Below are positions 25,268 through 34,132 of a DNA stretch of 64,000 nt, piece by piece. Both the position numbers and the translations under genes were made by a program. How positions within the stretch are numbered: the first letter of the stretch is position 1; each line of letters starts with the position of its first letter. Under the pieces are notes generated by a model. The model searched no databases. It was given only the letters and a program-made list of their open reading frames with translations, and was not told the DNA's origin. This stretch comes from JBFMHP01 sp964557295 (GTDB lineage Bacteria; Pseudomonadota; Gammaproteobacteria; RBG-16-57-12), in NCBI GenBank assembly GCA_964557295.1, contig CAZKZP010000012.1:1-64000 (forward strand), in the 5' to 3' direction.

Positions 25268-27403
25268 ATGACAGAAAAACGACGTTCCATCCTGGTCACC
25301 AGCGCCCTGCCCTACGCCAACGGCTCCATCCATCTGGGGCACATGGTGGAGTACATCCAGACCGATATCTGGGTGCGTTTCCAGAGGATGCGCGGCCACA
25401 AGATCTACTATGTCTGCGCCGACGACACCCATGGCACACCCATCATGCTGCGCGCCGAGAAGGAGGGCATCTCCCCGGAAGAACTCATCGCGCGCGTCGG
25501 CCAGGAGCACCAAGAGGACTTCGCGGGCTTTCTGATCGGCTTCGACAACTACTATTCTACCCACTCGCCCGAGACCCGGCACTACGCCGATGACATCTAC
25601 GGCAAGCTCAAGGCCAAAGGGCTGATCGAGGTGCGCGCCATCGAGCAGTACTACGACCCGGTGAAGGAGATGTTCCTGCCGGACCGCTTCATCAAGGGCG
25701 AATGCCCCAAGTGTCACGCCAAGGACCAATACGGCGATTCCTGCGAGGCCTGCGGCACCACCTACCAGCCCACCGACCTCATCAATCCTTACTCCGCCAT
25801 CTCGGGCGCCGCGCCGATCCGCAAGCACTCGGACCACCACTTCTTCAAGCTCGGCGCCTGCGCCGGGTTCCTGCGCGAGTGGATCCAGCCGCCTCAGGTG
25901 CAGAGTGAATCGGCCAACAAACTGGCCGAATGGCTGGACGCAGGCCTCTCCGACTGGGACATCTCGCGCGATGCCCCCTACTTCGGCTTCGAGATCCCCG
26001 GCGCGCCCGGCAAATATTACTACGTGTGGTTGGATGCCCCCATCGGCTACATGGGCAGCTTCAAGAATCTCTGCGACCGCCAGGGCATCAATTTTGATGC
26101 CTACTGGGACAAGGCGAAGGCCGCACAGAGCGGCACTGAGCTCTACCACTTCATCGGCAAGGACATCCTCTACTTCCACGCCCTGTTCTGGCCGGCGGAA
26201 CTGGAGAGCGCCGGCTACCGCACGCCGACCGGCGTGTTCGCCCACGGCTTTCTCACCGTCAACGGCACCAAGATGTCGAAGTCACGCGGCACATTCATCA
26301 CCGCGTCGAGCTATCTCAAACACCTCAATCCCGAGTGGCTGCGCTACTACTTCGCGTCCAAGCTTGGGGCCGGCGTGGACGACATCGATCTCAACCTCGA
26401 TGACTTTACCGCAAAAGTGAATAGCGACCTGGTGGGCAAGTACGTCAACATCGCCAGCCGCTGCGCGCCGTTCTTGGAAAAGTTTGGTGGCGGCTGCCTG
26501 CCCCAGGAAGAATTAACAAAGTACAGAAACGAGGACTTTGGCATTTCTTCGACGCTAGAAGATATTCACGTTAGCTATTTGGACGACTGGCGCGATAAAA
26601 GCCGCGAAATTTCCGATTATTACGAGGGGCGTGAGTACGCAAAAGCCATTAGAGAGATCATGTCAATCGCCGATGAGATCAACATTTTCTTTAACAGCCG
26701 GGAACCTTGGAAATATGCAAAGGAAACAAGCCCATCAAGCCAGGACAAGGCGCGTTGGATATGCAGTATCGCAATCGAGGGATTCAGACTGCTGACGATT
26801 TACCTGAGCCCTGTTTTGCCCAGACTAGCCCAACAAGCCGCACAATTTCTAAACATCGATTACCCGCTGAAATGGAGTGATGCTGACAACTTTTTGCCAA
26901 CAGGACATCGGATCAGTCCTTACCAGCACCTCATGGCCCGCGTCGATCAAAAGCAGATCGAGGCGCTGATCGCCGACAATCAGGCCAGCCTCGCGCCCGC
27001 GCCCGACAGCCATTCCCAGGCGCGCCACGGCGAGCATCAACAACACGAAACGAAGGTACTCATGGAACCCATCGCCGAAACCATCGCCTACGACGATTTT
27101 GCCAAGGTCGACCTGCGCATCGCGCGCATCGTCAAGGCCGAGCACGTCGAGGGCGCGGAAAAACTGCTGCAACTGACCCTCGACCTCGGCGGCGAGACCC
27201 GCAACGTCTTCGCCGGCATCAAATCCGCCTACGCGCCGGAGGACCTGGTCGGCAAGCTCACCGTCATGGTCGCCAACCTCGCCCCGCGCAAGATGCGCTT
27301 CGGCCTCTCCGAGGGCATGGTGCTCGCCGCCGGGCCGGGCGGCAAGGAGCTGTGGATCCTCAACCCGGACGAGGGCGCACAGCCGGGGATGCGGGTTAAA
27401 TAA
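25268..27403 (+). CDS. metG: Methionyl-tRNA synthetase
   Basis: A 711-residue class I synthetase. The HIGH motif is in YANGSIHLGH, four zinc-binding cysteines are in CPKCHAKDQYGDSCEACG, KMSKS is in GTKMSKSRGTF, and a C-terminal EMAP/Trbp tRNA-binding domain starts near VDLRIARIVKAE. The ATG at 25268 fits the family N terminus; the open frame upstream to 25175 is not needed. Between about 26510 and 26930, in the anticodon-binding helical region, base composition falls sharply and codon choice changes (AGA, TTA, AAA, CTA appear). The flanks are high GC. The protein reading stays intact, so a recombination patch is suspected. Confidence 0.96.
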   Translation: MTEKRRSILVTSALPYANGSIHLGHMVEYIQTDIWVRFQRMRGHKIYYVCADDTHGTPIMLRAEKEGISPEELIARVGQEHQEDFAGFLIGFDNYYSTHSPETRHYADDIYGKLKAKGLIEVRAIEQYYDPVKEMFLPDRFIKGECPKCHAKDQYGDSCEACGTTYQPTDLINPYSAISGAAPIRKHSDHHFFKLGACAGFLREWIQPPQVQSESANKLAEWLDAGLSDWDISRDAPYFGFEIPGAPGKYYYVWLDAPIGYMGSFKNLCDRQGINFDAYWDKAKAAQSGTELYHFIGKDILYFHALFWPAELESAGYRTPTGVFAHGFLTVNGTKMSKSRGTFITASSYLKHLNPEWLRYYFASKLGAGVDDIDLNLDDFTAKVNSDLVGKYVNIASRCAPFLEKFGGGCLPQEELTKYRNEDFGISSTLEDIHVSYLDDWRDKSREISDYYEGREYAKAIREIMSIADEINIFFNSREPWKYAKETSPSSQDKARWICSIAIEGFRLLTIYLSPVLPRLAQQAAQFLNIDYPLKWSDADNFLPTGHRISPYQHLMARVDQKQIEALIADNQASLAPAPDSHSQARHGEHQQHETKVLMEPIAETIAYDDFAKVDLRIARIVKAEHVEGAEKLLQLTLDLGGETRNVFAGIKSAYAPEDLVGKLTVMVANLAPRKMRFGLSEGMVLAAGPGGKELWILNPDEGAQPGMRVK

Positions 27404-27406
27404 GTC

Positions 27407-27446
27407 CATGTGGGCGCAATGATCGAAGGTCATTGCGCCGCATGTT
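27407..27446 (+). terminator. Terminator hairpin after metG
   Basis: GGCGCAATGA at 27413-27422 pairs with TCATTGCGCC at 27430-27439 around a 7-base loop, extended outward by CATG/CATG and followed by TTTCCC. It lies just after the metG stop. Confidence 0.7.
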
Positions 27447-27582
27447 TCCCATCGTCATCCGGCGCAGCACGGCTCAGGACTCAGGACTTTATTTATGGCC
27501 GTATACAAAAGATTATTTTGATAAAGTCTAATAATGAGATGACACTGAAAATGTTAATCAAACCTCTAGACAAACGTCGGCA

Positions 27583-28164
27583 ATGAGCGAATATCTCTTG
27601 ATTCTGGTCAGCACCGTACTGGTGAACAACTTCGTACTGGTGAAGTTTCTGGGTCTGTGCCCCTTCATGGGCGTCTCGAAGAAGCTGGAGACGGCCACCG
27701 GCATGGCCCTGGCCACGGCCTTCGTGCTGACCTTGTCCTCTGTTTGCAGCCATCTGGTCAATACCTACCTGCTGGCGCCCTTCGAGGCGGAATACCTGCG
27801 CACCATCGTCTTTATCCTGGTGATCGCCGCCGTGGTGCAGTTCACCGAGATGGTGATCCACAAGACCAGCCCCTTGCTCTATCAGGTGCTGGGCATCTAC
27901 CTGCCGCTGATCACCACCAACTGCGCGGTGCTGGGGGTGGCCCTGCTCATCACCCAGCAGGATCTCACCTTCCTGCAATCGGCGCTGTATGGCTTTGGCG
28001 CCTCGGTGGGCTTCTCCCTGGTGCTGATCCTGTTCGCCGCCCTGCGCGAACGCATCATCGTCTCCGACGTACCGGCGATCTTCCGCGGCGCGCCGATCGC
28101 GCTGGTCACCGCCGGCTTGATGTCGCTCGCCTTCATGGGCTTCTCCGGTCTGGTGAAGGGGTGA
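27583..28164 (+). CDS. rsxA: Rnf electron-transport complex subunit A
   Basis: A 193-residue membrane subunit of the Rnf/Rsx complex (ferredoxin:NAD oxidoreductase, ion-translocating or SoxR-reducing). Six helices; the family motif VNNFVLVKFLGLCPFMGVSKKLETA is at the N terminus and LPLITTNCAVLGVALL in the middle. The Cys residues within these motifs ligate an intramembrane Fe-S centre with RsxE. First gene of a six-gene operon; the next gene starts 4 bases on. The 179-base upstream region contains the metG terminator and an AT-rich stretch around 27500-27550 that may hold the promoter. Confidence 0.96.
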   Translation: MSEYLLILVSTVLVNNFVLVKFLGLCPFMGVSKKLETATGMALATAFVLTLSSVCSHLVNTYLLAPFEAEYLRTIVFILVIAAVVQFTEMVIHKTSPLLYQVLGIYLPLITTNCAVLGVALLITQQDLTFLQSALYGFGASVGFSLVLILFAALRERIIVSDVPAIFRGAPIALVTAGLMSLAFMGFSGLVKG

Positions 28165-28168
28165 TGCG

Positions 28169-28720
28169 GTGCTGACAGCGGTTATCGTCCTTTCCCTGCT
28201 CGCCCTTGCGCTTGGCTTGATCCTCGGCTTTGCCGCGATCCGCTTCAAGGTGGAAGGCAATCCGGTGGCCGACCAGATCGACAAATTGCTGCCGCAGACC
28301 CAATGCGGCCAGTGCGGCTTCCCCGGGTGCCGGCCCTACGCCGAGGCCATCGCCAAAGGCGAGGCCGGCATCAACCAGTGCCCGCCCGGCGGCGAGCAGA
28401 CCATCCATGCCCTGGCCGACCTGCTGGGCGTGGAGGCCAAGCCGCTCAGCGCGGAACACGGCGTGGAAAAACCCAAGATGGTCGCGGTGATCGACGAGAA
28501 CATCTGCATCGGCTGCACCTTGTGCATCCAGGCCTGCCCGGTCGACGCTATCCTCGGCGCGGCCAAGCAGATGCACACCATCATCGAATCCGAGTGCACC
28601 GGCTGCGAACTGTGCGTCCTGCCGTGCCCGGTCGATTGCATCGACATGGTGCCGGTGCAGGTCGGCACGCGCTACTGGAAATGGTCCATGCCGCCCAGCC
28701 AGCTGGAGCGCCGCGCATGA
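28169..28720 (+). CDS. rsxB: Rnf complex ferredoxin subunit B
   Basis: A 183-residue protein with an N-terminal membrane anchor (VIVLSLLALALGLILGFAA) and Fe-S domains. The four-Cys 4Fe-4S motif is QCGQCGFPGC with a later Cys in INQCPPG. Two ferredoxin-type 4Fe-4S motifs follow: CIGCTLCIQACPVD and CTGCELCVLPCPVD. Starts with GTG at 28169; an AAGGGG ribosome site lies in the end of rsxA. The stop overlaps the rsxC start by ATGA. It passes electrons from the cytoplasmic side into the complex. Confidence 0.96.
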   Translation: MLTAVIVLSLLALALGLILGFAAIRFKVEGNPVADQIDKLLPQTQCGQCGFPGCRPYAEAIAKGEAGINQCPPGGEQTIHALADLLGVEAKPLSAEHGVEKPKMVAVIDENICIGCTLCIQACPVDAILGAAKQMHTIIESECTGCELCVLPCPVDCIDMVPVQVGTRYWKWSMPPSQLERRA

Positions 28721-30279
28721 TCCGCAAACTGTTCCGCTACAACGGCGGCCTGAAACTCCCGGAAAACAAGGAGCAGACCACCCACCGCCCGATCCAGCCG
28801 GCCTCCATCCCGCCGCGCCTGGTGATCCCGGTGCAGCAGCACATCGGCGCGCCGGCCGAGCCGGCGGTGAAGATCGGCGACTACGTGCTGAAAGGCCAGA
28901 TGATCGCCAAGGGCAGCGGGCTGATCAGCGCGCCGGTGCACGCCTCATCCTCCGGGATCGTGGTGGATATCGGTGACTACCCCGTGCCGCATCCTTCCGG
29001 GCTGACCGCCACCTGCGTGGTGATCGAGCCCGACGGTCTCGATGCGCTGGCCGATCACCTGCCGCCGATCCACGACTGCACCCTGCACACGCCGGAGGAG
29101 ATCCGCGAACGCATCCACCAGGCCGGGATCGTGGGCCTCGGCGGCGCCGGCTTCCCGAGCCATGTGAAGCTCGCGCCGAAACAACAGCATCTGGTCGACA
29201 TCCTGCTGCTCAACGGCGCCGAGTGCGAGCCCTACATCACCTGCGACGACATGCTGATGCGCGAGCGCCCCGAGGAGATCCTCAAGGGCATGATGGTCAT
29301 GCGCTACGCGCTGATGGCCAAGCGCTGCATCATCGGCATCGAGGACAACAAGCCGCTGGCCGCCAAGGCCCTGCGCGCGGCGATCACACATCTGGCCCTG
29401 ACGGATGTCGAGGTCATCGAGGTACCGAGCCTCTACCCCAACGGCGGCGAGAAGCAGCTGATCCGCGTGCTCACCGGCATCGAGATCCCCGCCAACCGGC
29501 TGCCGATCGACTTCCGCATCGTCTGCCAGAATGTCGGCACGGCCTACGCCGTCGCCCGCGCCGTCCACCACGGCGAACCGCTGATCTCGCGCATCATCAC
29601 CGTCACCGGCGCTGTCGGCAGCCCATGCAACCTGGAGGTGCCGTTCGGCATCCTGGCCAGCGAGCTGATCAGCCAATGCGCCGGCACGCTCGATCACATC
29701 GACCGCATCATCATGGGCGGGCCGATGATGGGCTTCGCCCTGCCGAACGCCGATGTGCCGGTGGTCAAGATCACCAACTGCCTGCTCGCGCTCAACGACA
29801 ACATCATCCCGCTGCCGCACAAAAACCGCGCCTTGCCGTGCATCCGCTGCGGCAGTTGCGCCACGGTCTGCCCGGTGAACCTCCTGCCGCAGCAGCTCTA
29901 TTGGCACGCCCGCGCCAAGGATTTCGACAAGACCCAGGACTACCGCCTATTCGATTGCATCGAGTGCGGCTGCTGCGAATATGTCTGCCCGAGCCAGATC
30001 CCGCTGGTGCAGTATTTCCGCTACGCCAAGGGTCAGATCTGGGATCAGGAACGCGAGAAGAAAAAGGCGGACATCGCGCGCGAGCGCCATGAATCCCGCC
30101 AAGCGCGGCTGGAACGGGAAAAAGAAGAGAAGGCCGCCCGACACAAGGCCAAGGCCGCCGCCGTCACCGAGGAGACCAGCGGCAATGACGAGAAGAAGGC
30201 GGCCATCCAGGCGGCGTTGGAGCGCGTGAAGGCCAAGCAGTCCGCCCCCGAACAAGCCGACGGCAACCCCCCAGAATAA
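28717..30279 (+). CDS. rsxC: Rnf complex subunit C (NADH and Fe-S binding)
   Basis: About 520 residues. GLGGAGFPSHVKL and NGAECEPYITCDDMLM are the flavin/NADH-binding region of the Nqo1-like domain, and two 4Fe-4S motifs lie at CIRCGSCATVCPVN and CIECGCCEYVCPSQ. The C terminus (about 430-520) is a highly charged Lys/Glu/Ala-rich tail, as in many gammaproteobacterial RsxC proteins. The true start is the ATG at 28717 overlapping rsxB; the longer open frame from 28303 is out of frame with rsxB and not used. The tail here is of moderate length compared with E. coli (740 residues). Confidence 0.95.
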   Translation: MIRKLFRYNGGLKLPENKEQTTHRPIQPASIPPRLVIPVQQHIGAPAEPAVKIGDYVLKGQMIAKGSGLISAPVHASSSGIVVDIGDYPVPHPSGLTATCVVIEPDGLDALADHLPPIHDCTLHTPEEIRERIHQAGIVGLGGAGFPSHVKLAPKQQHLVDILLLNGAECEPYITCDDMLMRERPEEILKGMMVMRYALMAKRCIIGIEDNKPLAAKALRAAITHLALTDVEVIEVPSLYPNGGEKQLIRVLTGIEIPANRLPIDFRIVCQNVGTAYAVARAVHHGEPLISRIITVTGAVGSPCNLEVPFGILASELISQCAGTLDHIDRIIMGGPMMGFALPNADVPVVKITNCLLALNDNIIPLPHKNRALPCIRCGSCATVCPVNLLPQQLYWHARAKDFDKTQDYRLFDCIECGCCEYVCPSQIPLVQYFRYAKGQIWDQEREKKKADIARERHESRQARLEREKEEKAARHKAKAAAVTEETSGNDEKKAAIQAALERVKAKQSAPEQADGNPPE

Positions 30280-30299
30280 CCATAAGGCGCGCAACGTCG

Positions 30300-31337
30300 A
30301 TGCAACTCTATACACCGAGCTCACCCCACATCCACTCCGGCAGCAGCGTGAGCCAGCTCATGCACCGGGTTCTGCTGGCGCTGATCCCCGGCTATGTGGT
30401 GTATACCGCGCTGTTCGGTTGGGGCGTGATCGCCAATCTGATGATCGCGGTGCTCACGGCCTATGCCTGCGAAACCCTGATGCTGCTGCTGCGCAAGCGC
30501 CCGTTGGGGCCGTTTCTGAGCGACCACAGCGCGCTGGTCACCGCCAGCCTGCTGGCGATCTCGCTGCCGCCGATTACGCCCTGGTGGATCGTCGTCATCG
30601 GCGTGGCCTTCGCCATCATCATCGCCAAGCACCTCTACGGCGGCCTGGGCTACAACCCGTTCAATCCCGCCATGGTCGGCTATGTGGTCCTGCTGGTCTC
30701 CTTTCCGCGCGAACTCACCACCTGGGCGGGACCGCAAGAGCTGAGCAACATCAATATCGGATTCACCGACGCCATCCACGTCAGTGTCTTCGGCACGCTC
30801 GGCAGCGGCGCAGGGATCGACACCCTGACGATGGCCACCCCGCTCGATCACCTCAAGACCGAGATCGGCCGCGGCCAAGAGATCAGCAACATCATCCCCG
30901 CCAGCCCCATCTTCGGCAATCTCGGCGGCAACGGCTGGGAGTGGGTCTCGCTGGCCTTCCTCGCCGGCGGTCTCTGGCTGCTGTACAAGAAGGTCATCCA
31001 GTGGCACATCCCGGTGAGCATGCTCACTGCGCTGGTGCTGATCGCCACGGTGTTCCACCTGATCGATCCGGAACGCTACGCCGATCCGGCCTTTCATCTC
31101 GTCAGCGGCGCGGCGATCCTCGGCGCCTTCTTCATCGCCACCGACCCGATCACCGCCAGCACCACCGAAAAGGGCCGGCTGCTCTACGGGGCCGGCATCG
31201 GCATCCTGGTCTACATCATCCGCACCTGGGGCGGCTATCCGGACGCCGTCGCCTTCGGCGTGCTGTTGATGAACATCCTCGCGCCCACGCTGGACTACTA
31301 CACCCAGCCGCGCCCCTTTGGCCAGCGGAAAGGATAG
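30300..31337 (+). CDS. rsxD: Rnf complex subunit D
   Basis: A 345-residue membrane subunit with about nine helices. Starts MQLYTPSSPHIHSGSSVSQLM, typical of RnfD. GGLGYNPFNPAMVGYVVLLVSFP and TMATPLDHL (with the Thr that carries covalent FMN in characterised RnfD proteins) are present, and FFIATDPITASTTEKGRLLYG near the end is a family signature. It follows rsxC after 20 bases. Confidence 0.95.
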   Translation: MQLYTPSSPHIHSGSSVSQLMHRVLLALIPGYVVYTALFGWGVIANLMIAVLTAYACETLMLLLRKRPLGPFLSDHSALVTASLLAISLPPITPWWIVVIGVAFAIIIAKHLYGGLGYNPFNPAMVGYVVLLVSFPRELTTWAGPQELSNINIGFTDAIHVSVFGTLGSGAGIDTLTMATPLDHLKTEIGRGQEISNIIPASPIFGNLGGNGWEWVSLAFLAGGLWLLYKKVIQWHIPVSMLTALVLIATVFHLIDPERYADPAFHLVSGAAILGAFFIATDPITASTTEKGRLLYGAGIGILVYIIRTWGGYPDAVAFGVLLMNILAPTLDYYTQPRPFGQRKG

Positions 31338-31339
31338 CC

Positions 31340-31990
31340 ATGATCGTTAAATATATGATGACCACCGGCATAATCCTCGGCGCGTTCGCGATCGTCGGCA
31401 CCGGCCTGGTGGCCGTGACCAACAGCAGCACCGCGGACCGCATCGCCGACGCCAAGCGCCAAGCCCTGGTGGAAACCTTGCATTCCTTGATCCCGGCCGA
31501 CCGGCATGACAACGATCTCTACACCGACACACTCGACGTCACCGCACCGGAATTCCTCGGCAGCAAGAAGCCGGTAAAGGTCTACCTTGCGCGCAAGACC
31601 GGCCTGCCCGTCGCCGCGCTGTTCACCACCATCGCCCCCGACGGTTACAGCGGCGAGATCAAACTGCTGGTGGCGGTCAACGCCGACGGCAGCATCGCGG
31701 GCGTGCGCACCCTCGCACACCGGGAAACCCCCGGCCTGGGAGACTTCATCGAGGCGTCCAAATCGGACTGGATCACGGGATTCACCGGCAAATCGCTGTT
31801 CAATCCCGTGGAGAAAAACTGGAGGGTGCGCAAGGACGGCGGCGCGTTCGACCACGCCACCGGCGCCACCATCACCCCGCGCGCGGTCGTCAAGGCCGTC
31901 TATAATACCTTGACCTACTTCCGCCAACATCAGAGCGAGCTCTTCAACCGCTCGGCGGCCAGTCCCACCGAGGAGGCACCTCATGGCTAA
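31340..31990 (+). CDS. rsxG: Rnf complex subunit G
   Basis: A 216-residue periplasmic subunit with one N-terminal membrane helix. The FMN attachment motif DHATGATITPRAV (S/TGAT with covalent FMN on Thr) and ETPGLGDFIEASKSDWI are family markers. The ATG at 31340 follows the rsxD stop almost directly, with AGGATAG just before it; its 3' end overlaps rsxE by 8 bases. A longer open frame beginning inside rsxD is spurious. Confidence 0.95.
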   Translation: MIVKYMMTTGIILGAFAIVGTGLVAVTNSSTADRIADAKRQALVETLHSLIPADRHDNDLYTDTLDVTAPEFLGSKKPVKVYLARKTGLPVAALFTTIAPDGYSGEIKLLVAVNADGSIAGVRTLAHRETPGLGDFIEASKSDWITGFTGKSLFNPVEKNWRVRKDGGAFDHATGATITPRAVVKAVYNTLTYFRQHQSELFNRSAASPTEEAPHG

Positions 31991-32672
31991 CCCGCAGTAT
32001 CTCGGCATCGCTCAAGACGGCCTGTGGAAGAACAACCTCATCTTCGTGCAACTGCTCGGACTCTGCCCGCTGCTGGCCGTCAGCAACACCGCCATCAACG
32101 GCCTCGGCCTGGGACTGGCCACCCTGCTGGTGCTGGCCTGCTCCAACGTCACGGTCTCGCTCATCCGCAACCTGGTGCGCCCCGAAGTGCGCGTCTCCGT
32201 ATTCGTGGTGGTCATCGCCTCCTTCGTCACCGCCATCGACCTGGCCATGAACGCCTTCCTGTTCGAACTGCACCACATCCTCGGCATCTTCATCCCGCTG
32301 ATCGTCACCAACTGCGGCATCATCGGCCGCGCCGAGGCCTTCGCCTCCAAAAACAACGTGGGCGCGGCCCTGTTCGACGGCCTGATGATGGGCAGCGGCT
32401 TCATGATCGCCCTGGTGGTCCTGGGATCGATGCGCGAACTCATCGGCATGGGCACCCTCTTCAGCCAGGCCCACCTCATGTTCGGCGAAGGCGCCCACTG
32501 GCTCACCCTCACCGTGTTCGAAGACTACCGAGGCTTCCTGCTCGCCATCCTCCCCCCCGGCGCCTTCATCTGCCTGGGCTTCCTGATCGCGCTGAAAAAC
32601 CTGTTCGAACAGCGAAAGACCGAGCGCGCGAAACAAACCGCGCCCGCAGAACCCATCCCCGCCACGGAATAG
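31983..32672 (+). CDS. rsxE: Rnf complex subunit E
   Basis: A 229-residue membrane subunit, sister of RsxA (WKNNLIFVQLLGLCPLLAVSN, LIVTNCGIIGRAEAFASKNN). The LGLCP and TNCG cysteines complete the intramembrane iron site. Last gene of the operon. In many gammaproteobacteria nth follows here; in this window rsxE is followed by a repeat and a pilin gene, so nth is not linked. Confidence 0.95.
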   Translation: MANPQYLGIAQDGLWKNNLIFVQLLGLCPLLAVSNTAINGLGLGLATLLVLACSNVTVSLIRNLVRPEVRVSVFVVVIASFVTAIDLAMNAFLFELHHILGIFIPLIVTNCGIIGRAEAFASKNNVGAALFDGLMMGSGFMIALVVLGSMRELIGMGTLFSQAHLMFGEGAHWLTLTVFEDYRGFLLAILPPGAFICLGFLIALKNLFEQRKTERAKQTAPAEPIPATE

Positions 32673-32721
32673 GCGCACGCAAATATCGCGATCTGAAGAT
32701 CCTACACACCGCCCCTCAGCC

Positions 32722-32747
32722 GCAGGAGCAAGCTTCGGCTTGGGATC
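32722..32747. repeat. Single GTAGGAGC-like REP unit
   Basis: GCAGGAGC-AAGC-TTCG-GCTT-GGGATC is a one-unit version of the REP family, with a short stem-loop. It lies between rsxE and fimT. Confidence 0.6.
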
Positions 32748-32862
32748 ACGTCTCCCAACCGCAAAGCGGCCGATAAAGTTACCCCAATCGGGGGATACTG
32801 CACCCTTATAAAACTTTGCTACGGTAGCCGCTACACCCACCACCCTTGCAAAGGACTGCATC

Positions 32863-33414
32863 ATGAAACGGAATTCAGGACTCACGCTGATCGAGCTGAT
32901 CATCACCATAGCCATCGCCGCCACGCTGCTCTCCCTCGCCATTCCGGGATTCGGCGCCTTGATCAGCGAAACCAAGATCTCCACCGTCACCAACGATCTT
33001 GTCGCCTCGATCAATCTCACACGCAGCGAAGCCGTCAAACGCGGCACGCGCGCCACCCTCTGCGCAAGCCGCCCGCCCTACACCGCCTGCACCGAAACCT
33101 CGGACTGGAGCCATGGCTGGATCATCTTCGAAGACCGCAACGCCTTCGGCACCCGCGAGGAGGATGAGCCGATCATTCATACGCACCCCGCCGTCGAAAA
33201 CCCGATCACGATCCGCGGCAAACCCACGATTGCCAATTACCTCTCATACAATAGCACCGGCCTCTCCCGCCTCCCCAACGGCGGCTTCCAAGCGGGCCGC
33301 ATCGAGATTTGCGACGGCCGCGACAACACGCGCGCCAGGTCCATCGTCATCAACCGCCTGGGCAGGCCGCGCACCAACAGCGGGGCCACAGAATGCACCC
33401 GCAAACCCGATTGA
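32863..33414 (+). CDS. fimT: FimT/GspH-type minor pseudopilin, copy 1
   Basis: A 183-residue type IV pilus or pseudopilus minor subunit. The prepilin peptidase site is in MKRNSG-LTLIELIITIAIA, with leucine at +1 rather than the usual phenylalanine, followed by one membrane helix. The GspH domain has two cysteines early (TLCASRPPYTACTE) and two later (ICDG, TECT). Motifs NLTRSEAVKRG and GWIIFEDRN are typical. The GAAAGGA-like region 5' of the ATG is AAAGGACTG. First of the pilin cluster; a TATAAA hexamer at 32807-32812 may be its -10 box. A paralogue lies downstream across an assembly gap. Confidence 0.88.
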   Translation: MKRNSGLTLIELIITIAIAATLLSLAIPGFGALISETKISTVTNDLVASINLTRSEAVKRGTRATLCASRPPYTACTETSDWSHGWIIFEDRNAFGTREEDEPIIHTHPAVENPITIRGKPTIANYLSYNSTGLSRLPNGGFQAGRIEICDGRDNTRARSIVINRLGRPRTNSGATECTRKPD

Positions 33415-33461
33415 TCCTGCATGAGCCCCCACAAGGACGCCTGTTCCCCGAGCGCCCATCC

Positions 33462-33471
33462 NNNNNNNNNN
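33462..33471. other. Assembly gap (10 N) between two fimT paralogues
   Basis: A run of 10 N, probably a gap of unknown size, 47 bases past the first fimT stop. Sequence here may be incomplete; a repeat or further gene could be missing. Confidence 0.95.
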
Positions 33472-33575
33472 TCCAAACAGTTACCCCCCTCCCTGGCACT
33501 ACCGTTTGTCCGGGATAATTGACCACTCGTCCTGTAGCGCTGGATAAAGCCTTCAACCTTGCCATGATAGATAAC

Positions 33576-34121
33576 ATGAACAGAAATGCTGGATTTACCT
33601 TGCTTGAATTGATCATCACGGTGTCGATCGCCGCGATCCTGATCGCGGTGGCCGTGCCCACCTTCACGAACGTCATCAAGGACAACCGGCTGACGAGCCA
33701 CCTCAACGATTTCATCGCCGCCGCCAACCTGGCGCGCAGCGAGGCGATGAAATCCGGCAGCCGCGTCACCCTGTGCCCGAAGGACACCGCCGGAACGGGG
33801 TGCACCACGAACTGGGAAAACGGCTGGATCATCTTCAAGGACGAGAACGCCAATGCGGCAGTCGATGGCACAGAAACCGCCTTGCGCGTACACGAGGCCT
33901 TGATGGGTTCCAGCATGGCCCTGCGTGGGAGCGGTGACACAAATAAGTATTTGTCATTCAACAGCCAGGGACTCGCCAAGACCTCCGCAGGCGCCACCCT
34001 CTCCGGCGAGATGATCCTGTGTGATGACCGCAAGGACGCACACGCCAAGGGCATCGCCGTCGGCGGCGGCGGGACCGTCAGCTACCGCGACCCCGCGCTC
34101 CTCACGATCACATGCCCATGA
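33576..34121 (+). CDS. fimT: FimT/GspH-type minor pseudopilin, copy 2
   Basis: About 181 residues. Leader MNRNAG and GFTLLELIITVSIAAILIA give a clear prepilin cleavage site after Gly. NLARSEAMKSG and NGWIIFKDEN repeat the pattern of the upstream copy, and the cysteine pairs are conserved (TLCPKDTAGTGC, ILCDD, ITCP). An in-frame ATG at 33564 is an alternative start. It overlaps or abuts the pilV start region. Cluster order suggests a minor pilin that helps start type IV pilus assembly. Confidence 0.88.
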   Translation: MNRNAGFTLLELIITVSIAAILIAVAVPTFTNVIKDNRLTSHLNDFIAAANLARSEAMKSGSRVTLCPKDTAGTGCTTNWENGWIIFKDENANAAVDGTETALRVHEALMGSSMALRGSGDTNKYLSFNSQGLAKTSAGATLSGEMILCDDRKDAHAKGIAVGGGGTVSYRDPALLTITCP

Positions 34122-34132
34122 AGGACTCGATC

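Noticed and set aside
28303..28716. Upstream extension of rsxC from 28303
   Set aside because: It overlaps rsxB in another frame and does not look like protein; the ATG at 28717 overlaps the rsxB stop and matches the RsxC N terminus.
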